The translations under genes were made by a program, and so were the position numbers. The notes beneath the pieces were generated by a model. That model did no database searches and had not been told where the DNA came from. It was given only the letters and a program-made list of their open reading frames with translations. This document shows positions 46,624 through 55,492 of a stretch of 64,000 nucleotides of DNA, piece by piece. Each line of letters opens with the position of its first letter. Positions within the stretch are counted from its first letter, which is position 1. Source of the DNA: an uncultured Lachnobacterium sp. (lineage in GTDB: Bacteria; Bacillota; Clostridia; Lachnospirales; Lachnospiraceae); contig URDU01000011.1 in the NCBI GenBank assembly GCA_900546625.1, positions 1 to 64,000 of the forward strand. The letters run 5' to 3'.

Positions 46624-48471
46624 TTAGGCAGACAGCTGATACTTCTCCATCCAGTAATTAATCTGGATGAAATATGCGATAAGCTGCGGACCTGCCATGA
46701 GCTGGCCAAACCACGGACTGCCGTATTCTGCCGGTGCCTTTAAAAATTCGCGCGTTTTGTCAGTATCAATAAGAGTGCGCACAGGGGCGTTAGGGGAGTC
46801 TAATATCTCCTCCATTCCCTTTATAAGGAGAGCTTCATATCCGGGATGATAAGTCTTTGGATATGGGCTCTTTTTTCTGTGCAAAAGCTCAGGTGGCAGG
46901 ACATCTGAAAAAGCATCGCGAAGCAGAGTTTTTTCCACGCCGTTTTGATATTTCATATGCCAAGGCACATTAAAGACATACTCAATGATACGATGGTCGG
47001 CAAAAGGTACACGGGCCTCAAGCTCGGAGTACATGCTGGTGCGATCCATGCGGTCAAGAAGCGTCTGCATGAACCATTTGATATTGAGATATCCGATTAT
47101 GCGGCGGCTTTCGTCCTCACCGGCCTCGCCGTAAAGGAGAGGTGCTTTTGACCTGGATTCTTCATATCGAAAAGCCTGATAACCGGATAAATCAAGCTCC
47201 AAACCCACATCATCGCGCAAAAGAGCAAGGCGTGGAGCGACATCCGATGACCATGGGAAGCCATATCTTTCCAACAGCTCTTTGCGGTAAAACCACGGAT
47301 ATCCGCCAAAGATTTCATCAGCACACTCACCGGTAAGAGCTACCTTGTTTTTTCGGCTGACGAGGCTGCAGAAATATAAAAGTGACGAGTCCACATCGGT
47401 CATGCCGGGCATATCCTTTGCATCGACTGCGGCAAAGAGCGCCTTGAAGAGAGAGTTCTCATCACACTCGAGATAGGAGTGGGCTGTCTCATACTCCTCA
47501 AGCATACGATTGACATAGGGCAGATCCCTCTCCGGCTGGAAGGCGTTTGCCTTAAAATACCTGTCATTGTCCTTAAAGTCGAAGGAAAAAGTGTTGAGTG
47601 TTTTACCGCGTGTGTTCATATAGTTTGCGGCGATGGCGGTCACGATGCTTGAATCGATGCCGCCTGACAGAAAAGTACATACCGGCACATCGGAAACCAT
47701 CTGCCTTTTTATAGCATCCTCCACCAGAAAGCGTGTGTGGGCAACGGTATCCCGATAGCTCTCGGTGTGTTCCCGGCTTGTAAGCTCCCAGTAGATTTCA
47801 TCATGCAGCCCATCCCGGGAGTAAATCATGAAGTGTCCCGGCAAAACCTCAAACAAATCCTTAAACAGGGAAAGTCCGCTCGTGTGCGCAGGCCCGATAG
47901 CAAGAAGCTCCTGCAAGCCCTGCTTATCAAGCTCAGGCTTTACTGCAGGGTGAGCAAAGCAGGCCTTTGGCTCGGAGCCAAACACCAGAGAATCCCCACG
48001 GATGGCATAAAAAAGCGGTTTGACACCTACGCGGTCGCGGTATAAAAGCAGCCGGTTTTTAGCCGCATCCCATATGGCAAATGCAAAAATGCCGTTTAAA
48101 CGGCTGACAAAATCAGCGCCCCAATGGATGTAGGCGTACAGAATAACCTCTGTGTCTGAGGTTGTGGAGCATACAAAGCCGTTTTCGGACAGCTCGGGAA
48201 TCAGCTCATCAGTGTTGTAAATTTCTCCGTTATAGCAGATAGTGTAATCATAGCCATTGTGGGTGCGCGTCATGGGCTGGTCGCCGCACAGGATATCACG
48301 GATGGCCAGACGGCTGTGCGACAGACCGATATGCTTTTTAAGGAAGCGGCCTCTTGCATCGTTGCCGCGGTGGGCGAGCACAGCACGCATTTTCTCAAGA
48401 CGAAAGTTCCAGTAGTCGGTGTTTTCTTCAAAGTTCTCTTTAAAATTGCAGAATCCGGCAATACCACACAT
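46624..48471 (-). CDS. asnB: Asparagine synthase (glutamine-hydrolysing)
   Basis: This 615-residue enzyme converts aspartate, glutamine and ATP to asparagine. The N-terminal glutaminase starts MCGIAGFCNF with catalytic Cys2 exposed after Met removal; RLAIRDILCGDQPM follows. The synthetase domain contains the PPi loop LSGGIDSSIVTAIAA and the region GECADEIFGGYPWFYR. The length fits the long AsnB form of Clostridia. It is a single gene on the minus strand between two plus-strand groups. Confidence 0.95.
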   Translation of the reverse strand: MCGIAGFCNFKENFEENTDYWNFRLEKMRAVLAHRGNDARGRFLKKHIGLSHSRLAIRDILCGDQPMTRTHNGYDYTICYNGEIYNTDELIPELSENGFVCSTTSDTEVILYAYIHWGADFVSRLNGIFAFAIWDAAKNRLLLYRDRVGVKPLFYAIRGDSLVFGSEPKACFAHPAVKPELDKQGLQELLAIGPAHTSGLSLFKDLFEVLPGHFMIYSRDGLHDEIYWELTSREHTESYRDTVAHTRFLVEDAIKRQMVSDVPVCTFLSGGIDSSIVTAIAANYMNTRGKTLNTFSFDFKDNDRYFKANAFQPERDLPYVNRMLEEYETAHSYLECDENSLFKALFAAVDAKDMPGMTDVDSSLLYFCSLVSRKNKVALTGECADEIFGGYPWFYRKELLERYGFPWSSDVAPRLALLRDDVGLELDLSGYQAFRYEESRSKAPLLYGEAGEDESRRIIGYLNIKWFMQTLLDRMDRTSMYSELEARVPFADHRIIEYVFNVPWHMKYQNGVEKTLLRDAFSDVLPPELLHRKKSPYPKTYHPGYEALLIKGMEEILDSPNAPVRTLIDTDKTREFLKAPAEYGSPWFGQLMAGPQLIAYFIQINYWMEKYQLSA

Positions 48472-48567
48472 AAAAATTCATATCTCCGTAAAATCAGATT
48501 TTATTTATATTATGCTCAAAAGAGGATAGTGTTAATTAGGCAATTGGCAGTAAATATGAAAAAGTGT

Positions 48568-48627
48568 TTGACAAAAACAAAAATATGGAGTAACATAACG
48601 GTGTTATCCAAGATAACGTTGTTATGT
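48568..48627 (+). promoter_or_regulatory. TetR promoter with overlapping palindromic operator
   Basis: TTGACA (48568-48573) and TAACAT (48591-48596) are 17 bases apart. A 35-base palindrome at 48593-48627 (ACATAAC...GTTATC, CAA, GATAAC...GTTATGT, 13 of 16 pairs) covers the -10 and start site, as expected for autorepression by the TetR protein encoded 50 bases downstream. Confidence 0.8.
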
Positions 48628-48676
48628 TATCTAAAACATAAATCCAAGGCAGCATATCAGGGGGGAGTCCGGCACA

Positions 48677-49306
48677 ATGGCAGCATCAGACAAAATGCAC
48701 AGCAGCGAGACAAGAAAGCAGCTTATAAGCAGTGCGAAGGCAGAATTTACAGACAAAGGCTTTGCAAAGGCATCTTTGCGCAGTATATGTAAAAAAGCCG
48801 GTGTTACAACAGGTGCACTGTATTTTTTCTTTAAGGATAAGGATGAATTGTTTTGTGAGGTAGTTGGAGAACTGCTTGAGCATCTGAATACGATGATAAA
48901 GGAGCATCATGCATTTGAGCTGGAGGAATCGCAACTAACAGCCGGAGATTTTCATGACAGCACAAGTGATTATGAGGCTATGAAGCTTATAGTTCATGAG
49001 CTTTATCAGAACAGAGAAGAGACATTGTTGCTGCTTACCGGTGCGCAAGGCTCGACAATGGAGCATGTGACGGACAGGATAGTTGACATGATGGATGAAC
49101 ACAATGCCATTTTATGCGAGGCGATGTGCAGGGCAAACGGAGTGCCAATGGTTGATAAAAAGGTAGTGCACTGGATGTCGCATTCACAGATTGATATGTT
49201 TATTTTTATGGTGACACATATTGATAATGAAAAAGAAGCAATGGATTTTGCAGAAAAAGGAATGAAGTATCTGCTTGCAGGCTGGTATGCTATAGTAAAA
49301 TCATAG
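48677..49306 (+). CDS. TetR/AcrR family regulator
   Basis: This 209-residue repressor has an N-terminal TetR helix-turn-helix (about 10-58: LISSAKAEFTDKGFAKASLR and CKKAGVTTGALYFFFKDKDE) and a divergent helical C-terminal ligand domain. GGGGGAG lies upstream of the ATG. A strong palindrome over its own promoter implies autoregulation. The following ABC/FtsX pair, 290 bases downstream in the same direction, is a likely target, as TetR genes often control drug or peptide export; this is an inference. Confidence 0.88.
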   Translation: MAASDKMHSSETRKQLISSAKAEFTDKGFAKASLRSICKKAGVTTGALYFFFKDKDELFCEVVGELLEHLNTMIKEHHAFELEESQLTAGDFHDSTSDYEAMKLIVHELYQNREETLLLLTGAQGSTMEHVTDRIVDMMDEHNAILCEAMCRANGVPMVDKKVVHWMSHSQIDMFIFMVTHIDNEKEAMDFAEKGMKYLLAGWYAIVKS

Positions 49307-49593
49307 CCTGTGGGTATTAAGTAGACAGGGTCTTTCGCATATATGACAAAAGGCGGAAGACCTAAAAAAATCCGGCATGGTTAGATAAAACTAATAGAGA
49401 TAATACATATATAATTTAAGTAGCATACATATAACACAAGTGATACACGTATAATTCGGCTATCACAGAGAAAATCAGGCAACACATAGTGAATCAGGCA
49501 ACGAAAATATAATCAAATAGGTTAATATCTTCCCTGAATATATCAAAGGGAAGCTTTAATAATAACACTAAATGTTGAAAGAGAGGATATCAT
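49307..49593. other. Gap between TetR and the ABC exporter genes
   Basis: No gene is visible. A GGTCTTTCGC/GCGGAAGACC stem lies near 49329-49361 without a U-run, and CTTCCCT/AGGGAAG forms a small stem near 49529-49553, 40 bases before the ABC gene. The region is very AT-rich with repeated ATAATT/ACATATA words. Confidence 0.5.
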
Positions 49594-50310
49594 ATGTCAG
49601 AAGAAGAGAGAAAGTTCTTAGAAATAGTGGATTTGAAAAAGGGCTTCGGAAGCGGCGAGACGCGCCAGGAGGTGCTGCGCGGCATGAATTTTTCCGTGGC
49701 AAAGGGTGAGTTCTGTGTGCTGCTCGGACCGTCGGGCTCCGGAAAGTCCACACTGCTCAATATAATCGGAGGCATAGACAGCGCCGATTCGGGATATATC
49801 AGCATAAATGGTGACAAGCTGAAGGATATGAGCGAGAAAAAGCTCACACAGTACCGCAGAAAGCACCTGGGATACGTATTTCAGATGTACAACCTGATTG
49901 CCAATCTGAATGTAAAGGAAAATATAGAGGTAGGTGCATATCTGTCAGACAACGCACTGGATATCGATGAGCTGCTTCACACGCTGGGCCTTTACGAGCA
50001 CCGCTACAAGCTTCCAAACCAGTTATCAGGCGGACAGCAGCAGCGTGTGTCAATAGGGCGTGCTATCGTGAAAAATCCGGATATACTGCTCTGCGATGAG
50101 CCGACAGGAGCACTTGATTACAACACCTCAAAGGAGATTTTGAAGCTCATAGAGGATGTCAACAAAAAGTACGGAAACACCATAATCATGGTCACACACA
50201 ATGAGGCCATCAAAAACATGGCGGACCATGTGATAAAGCTACGAGACGGAGCCGTGCGCCACAACGATATCAATACTAATAAGGTTTCAGCCGAAGAGCT
50301 TGAATGGTAA
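49594..50310 (+). CDS. ABC transporter ATPase, MacB/LolD/BceA type
   Basis: This 238-residue ATPase has Walker [11 protein letters not shown] (about 49-58), the Q-loop [20 protein letters not shown], signature [14 protein letters not shown] and Walker [12 protein letters not shown], with H-loop VTHN. The [12 protein letters not shown] and DEPTGALD wording fits the MacB/LolD subclass that pairs with FtsX-type permeases. AGAGAGGA lies upstream. The permease follows 14 bases later. The pair probably exports or releases a lipophilic or peptide substrate. Confidence 0.9.
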   Translation: MSEEERKFLEIVDLKKGFGSGETRQEVLRGMNFSVAKGEFCVLLGPSGSGKSTLLNIIGGIDSADSGYISINGDKLKDMSEKKLTQYRRKHLGYVFQMYNLIANLNVKENIEVGAYLSDNALDIDELLHTLGLYEHRYKLPNQLSGGQQQRVSIGRAIVKNPDILLCDEPTGALDYNTSKEILKLIEDVNKKYGNTIIMVTHNEAIKNMADHVIKLRDGAVRHNDINTNKVSAEELEW

Positions 50311-50324
50311 GGAGGATTTGACCT

Positions 50325-52694
50325 ATGAGCAGGAAAAAGATAAAAAATCCTCTGATAAAGCGTATACCAAAGGAAATTATCGGTGACTGGAAGAAATATC
50401 TCGTTGTATTTCTTTTCCTCGTGCTGACAATCGGCTTTGTATCCGGAATGTATGTGGCAAACGACAGTATGCTCACCTCTGCGGATGAGGGGGTAAGTAA
50501 ATACAAGCAGGAGGATGGACATTTTGAGCTTAAGGATAAGGCTGACAGCGGGCTTGTTACGGCTATCGAGTCAGGCGAGGTAAAAACAGCTTCAGACGAA
50601 AAAGACAGCGATAGCAGCAAAACTTCTGTCACGCTCTACGAGAATTTCTATCGCAATGAGACCGAGGACTACGACGCAGACGGCAAAAAGGACGGAACCA
50701 TCCGTGTATACACAAAGACCGGGGATATCAACCTTGCATGTCTCATCGAGGGCTCTTTTCCACAAAATGAGAACGAAATCGCTGTGGACAGAATGCATGC
50801 AGACAACGTGGGGATGAAGGTCGGTGACACAATAAAGGTCAGTGGAAAAGAATTCAAGGTATCGGGCCTTATCGCATATGTCAATTACTCCACACTGCAT
50901 GAAAAGAAGACCGATATGATGTTTGATGCGATAAAGTTTGATGTGGCAATGGTGACAAAGGAGGGCTTTGAGCGCCTGGACAAGAGCATTCACTATACAT
51001 ATGCATGGAAATACGAGGATGAGCCGGCTGACGACATAGAGCAGAAGGAAAAATCAGATGACTTTCTGGAGGCGATGGTGTCACAGGTGATGGCAGCAGG
51101 CAATGAGGTGGAGGACTACACACCGCGCTACTCAAATCCGGCAATCAATTTTGCCACGGACGATATGGGCTCAGACAAGGCCATGGGAGGAGTGCTTTTA
51201 GACATTCTTATCGTGATAATCGCATTCATTTTTGCAGTGACCATAAGCAACACGATAGCAAATGAATCATCAGCGATAGGCACGCTTCGTGCGTCGGGCT
51301 ACACAAAGGGAGAGCTTATCAGGCATTACCTTTCAATGCCTGTCATTGTGACATTTCTGGCAGCAGTAGTAGGAAATATACTGGGCTATACGGTATTCAA
51401 GGATGTGGTTGTGGGCATGTATTACAACAGCTACAGCCTGCCGACATATCACACAATCTGGAATCCGGGCGCATTCATAAAAACAACGCTTGCTCCGGTA
51501 ATTATCATGCTTGTTGTAAATCTTATCGTAATAATCCGTATGATGCAGCACACACCGCTTCAGTTCCTGCGCCATGACCTTAAGAAAACAAAGCGTAAAA
51601 AGGCAATGCGGCTTCCTCGCTGGAGCTTCATGAGCCGTTTCAGACTGAGAATCATGTTCCAGAATGTGGCAAACTATCTGATACTTTTTGTGGGAATATT
51701 TTTCATCATGGTAATGCTCGCGATGGCAGTCGGTATGCCGGATACACTTGATTATTACAAGAAAAATACCGACAGTATGATGTTTGCAAAATACCAGTAC
51801 GTGCTCAGATCCTACGTCGATGCAGACGGAAACGTGCTTGAAACCGACAACAGTGATGCAGAGAAATTTGACATGACATCGCTCTTAAGGCGGACAGATG
51901 AGTTTGACGAGGAGGTGTCTGTCTACGGAGTGGAAACAGACAGTGCATACGTAAAGCTTAAGGACATGGATTCGCTTAAGGATAACGAGGTGTACATATC
52001 GGATTCATTTGCAGACAAATATAGTATAAAACCGGGCGATACAATAAAGCTTGATGCACAGTACGAGAAAAAAACGTACAAATTCAAGGTGAAGGGAACC
52101 TACGATAAATCCCAGAGCATCGCGGTATTTATGCCTATAGAGCATTTCGCGGATACCTTTGATTTTGCAGATGGCAGATTCAGCGGATTTTTGTCAGACA
52201 CAAAAATAAAGGATATCGATGAGAGCAATATCGCGACAACAATTACGATACGCGACATCACCAAAATGGCAGACCAGCTCGATCACTCCATGGGCTCATA
52301 CATGCAGTACTTCCAGGTGCTTTGCATACTGCTCTCAGCCGTCATGATATATCTGCTCACGAAGCTCATCATCGAGAAAAATGAGACAGCCATATCAATG
52401 ACCAAGATTTTAGGCTACGATAACAGAGAAATTGCAAGCCTTTACCTGGTCTCAACATCAATTGTGGTGGTCATCTCAGATATCATCAGCGTAGTGCTTG
52501 GTGCAAAGGTGATGGATATTGTATGGCGCATAATGCTGCAAACCTTCAGCGGATGGTTTTCATTCCATATGACACCTGTCGGCTATGTAAAGATGTTTGC
52601 GTTCGTGCTCATCGGTTACCTGATAGTGACAGTATTTGATTTCAGGAGAATAAAGAGGATTCCGATGGACATGGCACTAAAGAATGTTGAATAG
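50325..52694 (+). CDS. FtsX-like ABC permease with large extracellular domains
   Basis: This 789-residue permease has an N-terminal helix (about 26-46), a large extracytoplasmic domain (about 50-285), three helices including ILIVIIAFIFAVTISNTIAN, then a repeat of this plan (helix near 455-475, extracellular part to about 655, three final helices). The duplicated FtsX/MacB_PCD plan matches permeases that work with MacB-type ATPases. AAGGAGG lies upstream. Exact substrate unknown; resistance to peptide antibiotics is a common role. Confidence 0.88.
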   Translation: MSRKKIKNPLIKRIPKEIIGDWKKYLVVFLFLVLTIGFVSGMYVANDSMLTSADEGVSKYKQEDGHFELKDKADSGLVTAIESGEVKTASDEKDSDSSKTSVTLYENFYRNETEDYDADGKKDGTIRVYTKTGDINLACLIEGSFPQNENEIAVDRMHADNVGMKVGDTIKVSGKEFKVSGLIAYVNYSTLHEKKTDMMFDAIKFDVAMVTKEGFERLDKSIHYTYAWKYEDEPADDIEQKEKSDDFLEAMVSQVMAAGNEVEDYTPRYSNPAINFATDDMGSDKAMGGVLLDILIVIIAFIFAVTISNTIANESSAIGTLRASGYTKGELIRHYLSMPVIVTFLAAVVGNILGYTVFKDVVVGMYYNSYSLPTYHTIWNPGAFIKTTLAPVIIMLVVNLIVIIRMMQHTPLQFLRHDLKKTKRKKAMRLPRWSFMSRFRLRIMFQNVANYLILFVGIFFIMVMLAMAVGMPDTLDYYKKNTDSMMFAKYQYVLRSYVDADGNVLETDNSDAEKFDMTSLLRRTDEFDEEVSVYGVETDSAYVKLKDMDSLKDNEVYISDSFADKYSIKPGDTIKLDAQYEKKTYKFKVKGTYDKSQSIAVFMPIEHFADTFDFADGRFSGFLSDTKIKDIDESNIATTITIRDITKMADQLDHSMGSYMQYFQVLCILLSAVMIYLLTKLIIEKNETAISMTKILGYDNREIASLYLVSTSIVVVISDIISVVLGAKVMDIVWRIMLQTFSGWFSFHMTPVGYVKMFAFVLIGYLIVTVFDFRRIKRIPMDMALKNVE

Positions 52695-52819
52695 GTAAAA
52701 AGTGACGAAAATTGTCTAATCATTGATAAACTGTTGTATAATTTATGATAAAATGATAATATTGTCTCATAAGTTAAAAAACCAAAGTAATAACAATAAT
52801 TTATGAGAGGTGATTAAAA

Positions 52820-54508
52820 ATGAAGCAGGGGGCAAATAAAAAAAGAGGTACATTTGCAACCAAAATCATAGCGATGGTTATTTTAGCAATTGTGACTTCA
52901 AATGTAATTTGTATGGTATTCATTCTTGAAAGCTCTAAAAAACAAATTACAGACAGTGTCAAGCATACAATGGTAGATGTTATTAATACAACGTCAAAAA
53001 TTATGGAAAATGAGATTAGTAATTCAGGTGTTGATGATCTGGATTATGATGGTTATGCCAATAATCTTTCAGGTGTAAAGCTTGAAGGCATGGACAGTGC
53101 ATACATGTATGTGGTTCAAAATGATGGCACAATGCTTTATCATCCTACAAAGGAAAAGGTTGGACAGCCTGTTGAGAATGCTGTAATTAAAGGCGTTGTA
53201 CAACAGCTTCAGGATGGCAAAAAACCGGGCACGACTGTTGTAGAATATGATTTCAATGGAACAACAAAGTATTCGGCATATACGATTTTGAACAATGAAA
53301 ATATACTTGTGCTTACAGCAGATGAGTCTGAGGCGCTTGCAGGAATCACTACTGTAACAGGAGTTGCCGTTGGAATCAGTGCTATTGTTGTGCTGCTTGC
53401 TATTATTATATGCTTCATACTGGGACGCAGGCTTATGAGTCCGCTCGTAAAGGTCAGCACAATAATTGAAGAAATTGCCAATGGTGATATCAACGCAGAT
53501 TTTGGCATGGTCAAGGAGTCAAATGATGAGATAGGCCTGATTATAGAAAAGATGAAGGAGCTCACGCAGTCACTTGGAAATATAGTCGGAAAGATAAGAA
53601 ATTCCAGTGACACAATGTCAGCAAACAGCTATGAGCTTAATGACACAAGCAGTCAGACACTTGCTGCAAATAACGAGATATCCAAGGCAGTCGAGGATGT
53701 TGCAGAGGGCTCTACAGGCATGGCAGCATCTATTTCCAAGATTAATGAAAATCTTCTGGAGATGAGCAATGAGACAAAGGATATAAACGAGTCTGTCAAT
53801 GAAATTAGAAATCAGACGGTAGCAGTGCAGGATAGCAGCAAAATCATGAATAATAAGATTAAATCCATGCAGAACAGCAGCCAAAAGATGGATGAGGGTA
53901 TCTCAGCAATTTCAAAACGCATAGAAACTGTAAATACTACGGTTGACAAGGTGAGCAATATTGTCTCTGTCATTGAGGAAATATCCAGTGAAACCAATCT
54001 TTTGTCACTCAATGCATCTATAGAGGCAGCCAGGGCCGGCGATGCAGGAAAAGGCTTCGCAGTGGTGGCACAGGAGATTCGAGTACTTTCAGACAATACC
54101 AATACGGAGCTTGAGAATATCAAGCAGATAATATCATCACTGGTTGAAGAGTGCAGGTATTGTGTTCAGGCATCCGGCACCATCGTCGAGGATAATGCCA
54201 AGCAGAAGGAAGAGATTAAGGCAGTACTTGATGAATTTGGCTCACTTGATGAGCAGATTCAAAAGACAGCAGAAAAAGCTGATGAAATCGAAGAGCTAGT
54301 CACTGCGATGATTGAACTGAACGATGACATCACTAAGAGCAGCAACAGCCTGACAGACGTCAGCGCAGCAAATGCCGCAGCAACTGAAGAGATGAATGCC
54401 AATATCGAGGAGCTCAATGCGATGATGCACGGAGTCTCAGAAATGGCAGGACACATGAATGATGAGTCTGATGGATTGAAGGAAGCATTATCGTTCTTTC
54501 ATAATTAA
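52820..54508 (+). CDS. Methyl-accepting chemotaxis protein with Cache-type sensor
   Basis: This 562-residue receptor has a first helix (about 14-33), an extracellular single-Cache domain (about 35-185, with AYMYVVQNDGTMLYHPTKEK), a second helix (about 186-206), HAMP (about 207-258) and the signalling domain. The conserved hairpin tip EISSETNLLSLNASIEAARA is intact. Ligands of such Cache domains are small acids or amino acids. It fits the flagellar genes in the window. AGAGGTG lies upstream of the ATG. Confidence 0.93.
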   Translation: MKQGANKKRGTFATKIIAMVILAIVTSNVICMVFILESSKKQITDSVKHTMVDVINTTSKIMENEISNSGVDDLDYDGYANNLSGVKLEGMDSAYMYVVQNDGTMLYHPTKEKVGQPVENAVIKGVVQQLQDGKKPGTTVVEYDFNGTTKYSAYTILNNENILVLTADESEALAGITTVTGVAVGISAIVVLLAIIICFILGRRLMSPLVKVSTIIEEIANGDINADFGMVKESNDEIGLIIEKMKELTQSLGNIVGKIRNSSDTMSANSYELNDTSSQTLAANNEISKAVEDVAEGSTGMAASISKINENLLEMSNETKDINESVNEIRNQTVAVQDSSKIMNNKIKSMQNSSQKMDEGISAISKRIETVNTTVDKVSNIVSVIEEISSETNLLSLNASIEAARAGDAGKGFAVVAQEIRVLSDNTNTELENIKQIISSLVEECRYCVQASGTIVEDNAKQKEEIKAVLDEFGSLDEQIQKTAEKADEIEELVTAMIELNDDITKSSNSLTDVSAANAAATEEMNANIEELNAMMHGVSEMAGHMNDESDGLKEALSFFHN

Positions 54509-54539
54509 TGTCAGGTAATCATAATTGAATTTGCAACGT

Positions 54540-54583
54540 AAATCAGTCATAAAAGCAGTAAAATGCTTTTGTGGCTGATTTTG
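54540..54583 (+). terminator. Terminator after the chemoreceptor gene
   Basis: AAATCAGTCATAAAAGCA pairs with TGCTTTTGTGGCTGATTT with two wobble pairs around a GTAAAA loop, and T-rich sequence follows. Confidence 0.88.
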
Positions 54584-54657
54584 GTATTTACAGGATTATT
54601 GATTATATCAGCAAAAACACGTATTATATGATAAAAAGAAGAATGAGGTATTAAAAA

Positions 54658-55158
54658 ATGACAGACAATTTTGAATTTAGAAGTATAAACCCAGACGAGG
54701 TAGAACAGGCAATAGCAATTGAGCAGATATGTTTCCCACCGAATGAGGCATGTTCTCCAAAGGCAATGACAGAGAGAATTGCAAAGGTACCACAGCTATT
54801 TCTCGTGGCAATTGACAAATCAACCGGTAAGCTGGCGGGCTTTTTAAATGGTGTGGCAACAGACGAGGAAAAGTTCAGGGATGAGTTCTTTACGGACATC
54901 GATTTATGCGATGAAAACGGTAAGAATGTGATGCTTCTGGGCCTTGACGTGCTTCCGGAGTATCGTGGACAGGGCCTTGCCAGAGAGCTCGTGTACCGCT
55001 ACAGTCAGCGTGAAAAGGCAAACGGACGAAAAAAGCTGTTTCTGACATGCTTAGAGCAGAAGGTGGAGATGTATAAGAAGTTTGGATTGCAGGATCTGGG
55101 GATTGCTGACTCTACCTGGGGTGGAGAAGAGTGGCATGAGATGGTGCTAAAGGGATGA
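54658..55158 (+). CDS. GNAT family N-acetyltransferase
   Basis: This 166-residue GNAT enzyme has acetyl-CoA binding motif A in VMLLGLDVLPEYRGQGLARE (the Q/RxxGxG/A pattern) and a C-terminal motif B region (LEQKVEMYKKFGLQDLGI). It acetylates an amine or amino-terminal group; the substrate is unknown. It resembles arylalkylamine-type GNATs (early IEQICFPPNEACSPKAMTER). It is followed closely (10 bases) by the small partner gene of the helicase, so it may share a transcript with it. Confidence 0.85.
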   Translation: MTDNFEFRSINPDEVEQAIAIEQICFPPNEACSPKAMTERIAKVPQLFLVAIDKSTGKLAGFLNGVATDEEKFRDEFFTDIDLCDENGKNVMLLGLDVLPEYRGQGLARELVYRYSQREKANGRKKLFLTCLEQKVEMYKKFGLQDLGIADSTWGGEEWHEMVLKG

Positions 55159-55168
55159 ATGTGATAAC

Positions 55169-55492
55169 ATGGAAAATAAAGTATCAGATAACGTTATAGA
55201 AAAAAATTATAGGGAGTGCCTTAAATTCAATGAAATCAACGAAAGCAAAGTCGATAATTTAGACATGGTAACAGCAAAGGCTGCCCTTGAAAATCTGTAT
55301 GAGCTATACAAAAATAGCATATCAACAGGTCGTTTCACACAGGATAAGGACTATGTAGTAAGGTGTGCTGACCTGGTGATATTGGCTGAGGAGAACAAGG
55401 ACAGCTTGTTTTATGAGGCATGGCGCATATGGTTTAGATACTTTGTATCGATGGGCTATGCCGGATGGAATGAGCTGTGGGAGGCAGTATGA
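55169..55492 (+). CDS. Small protein coupled to the helicase-nuclease gene
   Basis: This 107-residue acidic, helical protein (CLKFNEINESKVDNLDMVTA; then RFTQDKDYVVRCADLVILAE; DSLFYEAWRIWFRYFVSMGY) has no recognisable family. Its TGA overlaps the ATG of the next gene in ATGA, so the two are made together and may work as a pair. It could be a binding partner or regulator of the helicase protein. The SD is weak: GTGATAA with no clear GGAGG. Confidence 0.55.
   Translation: MENKVSDNVIEKNYRECLKFNEINESKVDNLDMVTAKAALENLYELYKNSISTGRFTQDKDYVVRCADLVILAEENKDSLFYEAWRIWFRYFVSMGYAGWNELWEAV

Noticed and set aside
49328-49361. Stem after the TetR gene as a terminator.
   Set aside because: The stem is fair but no U-run follows on either strand, so termination is doubtful.
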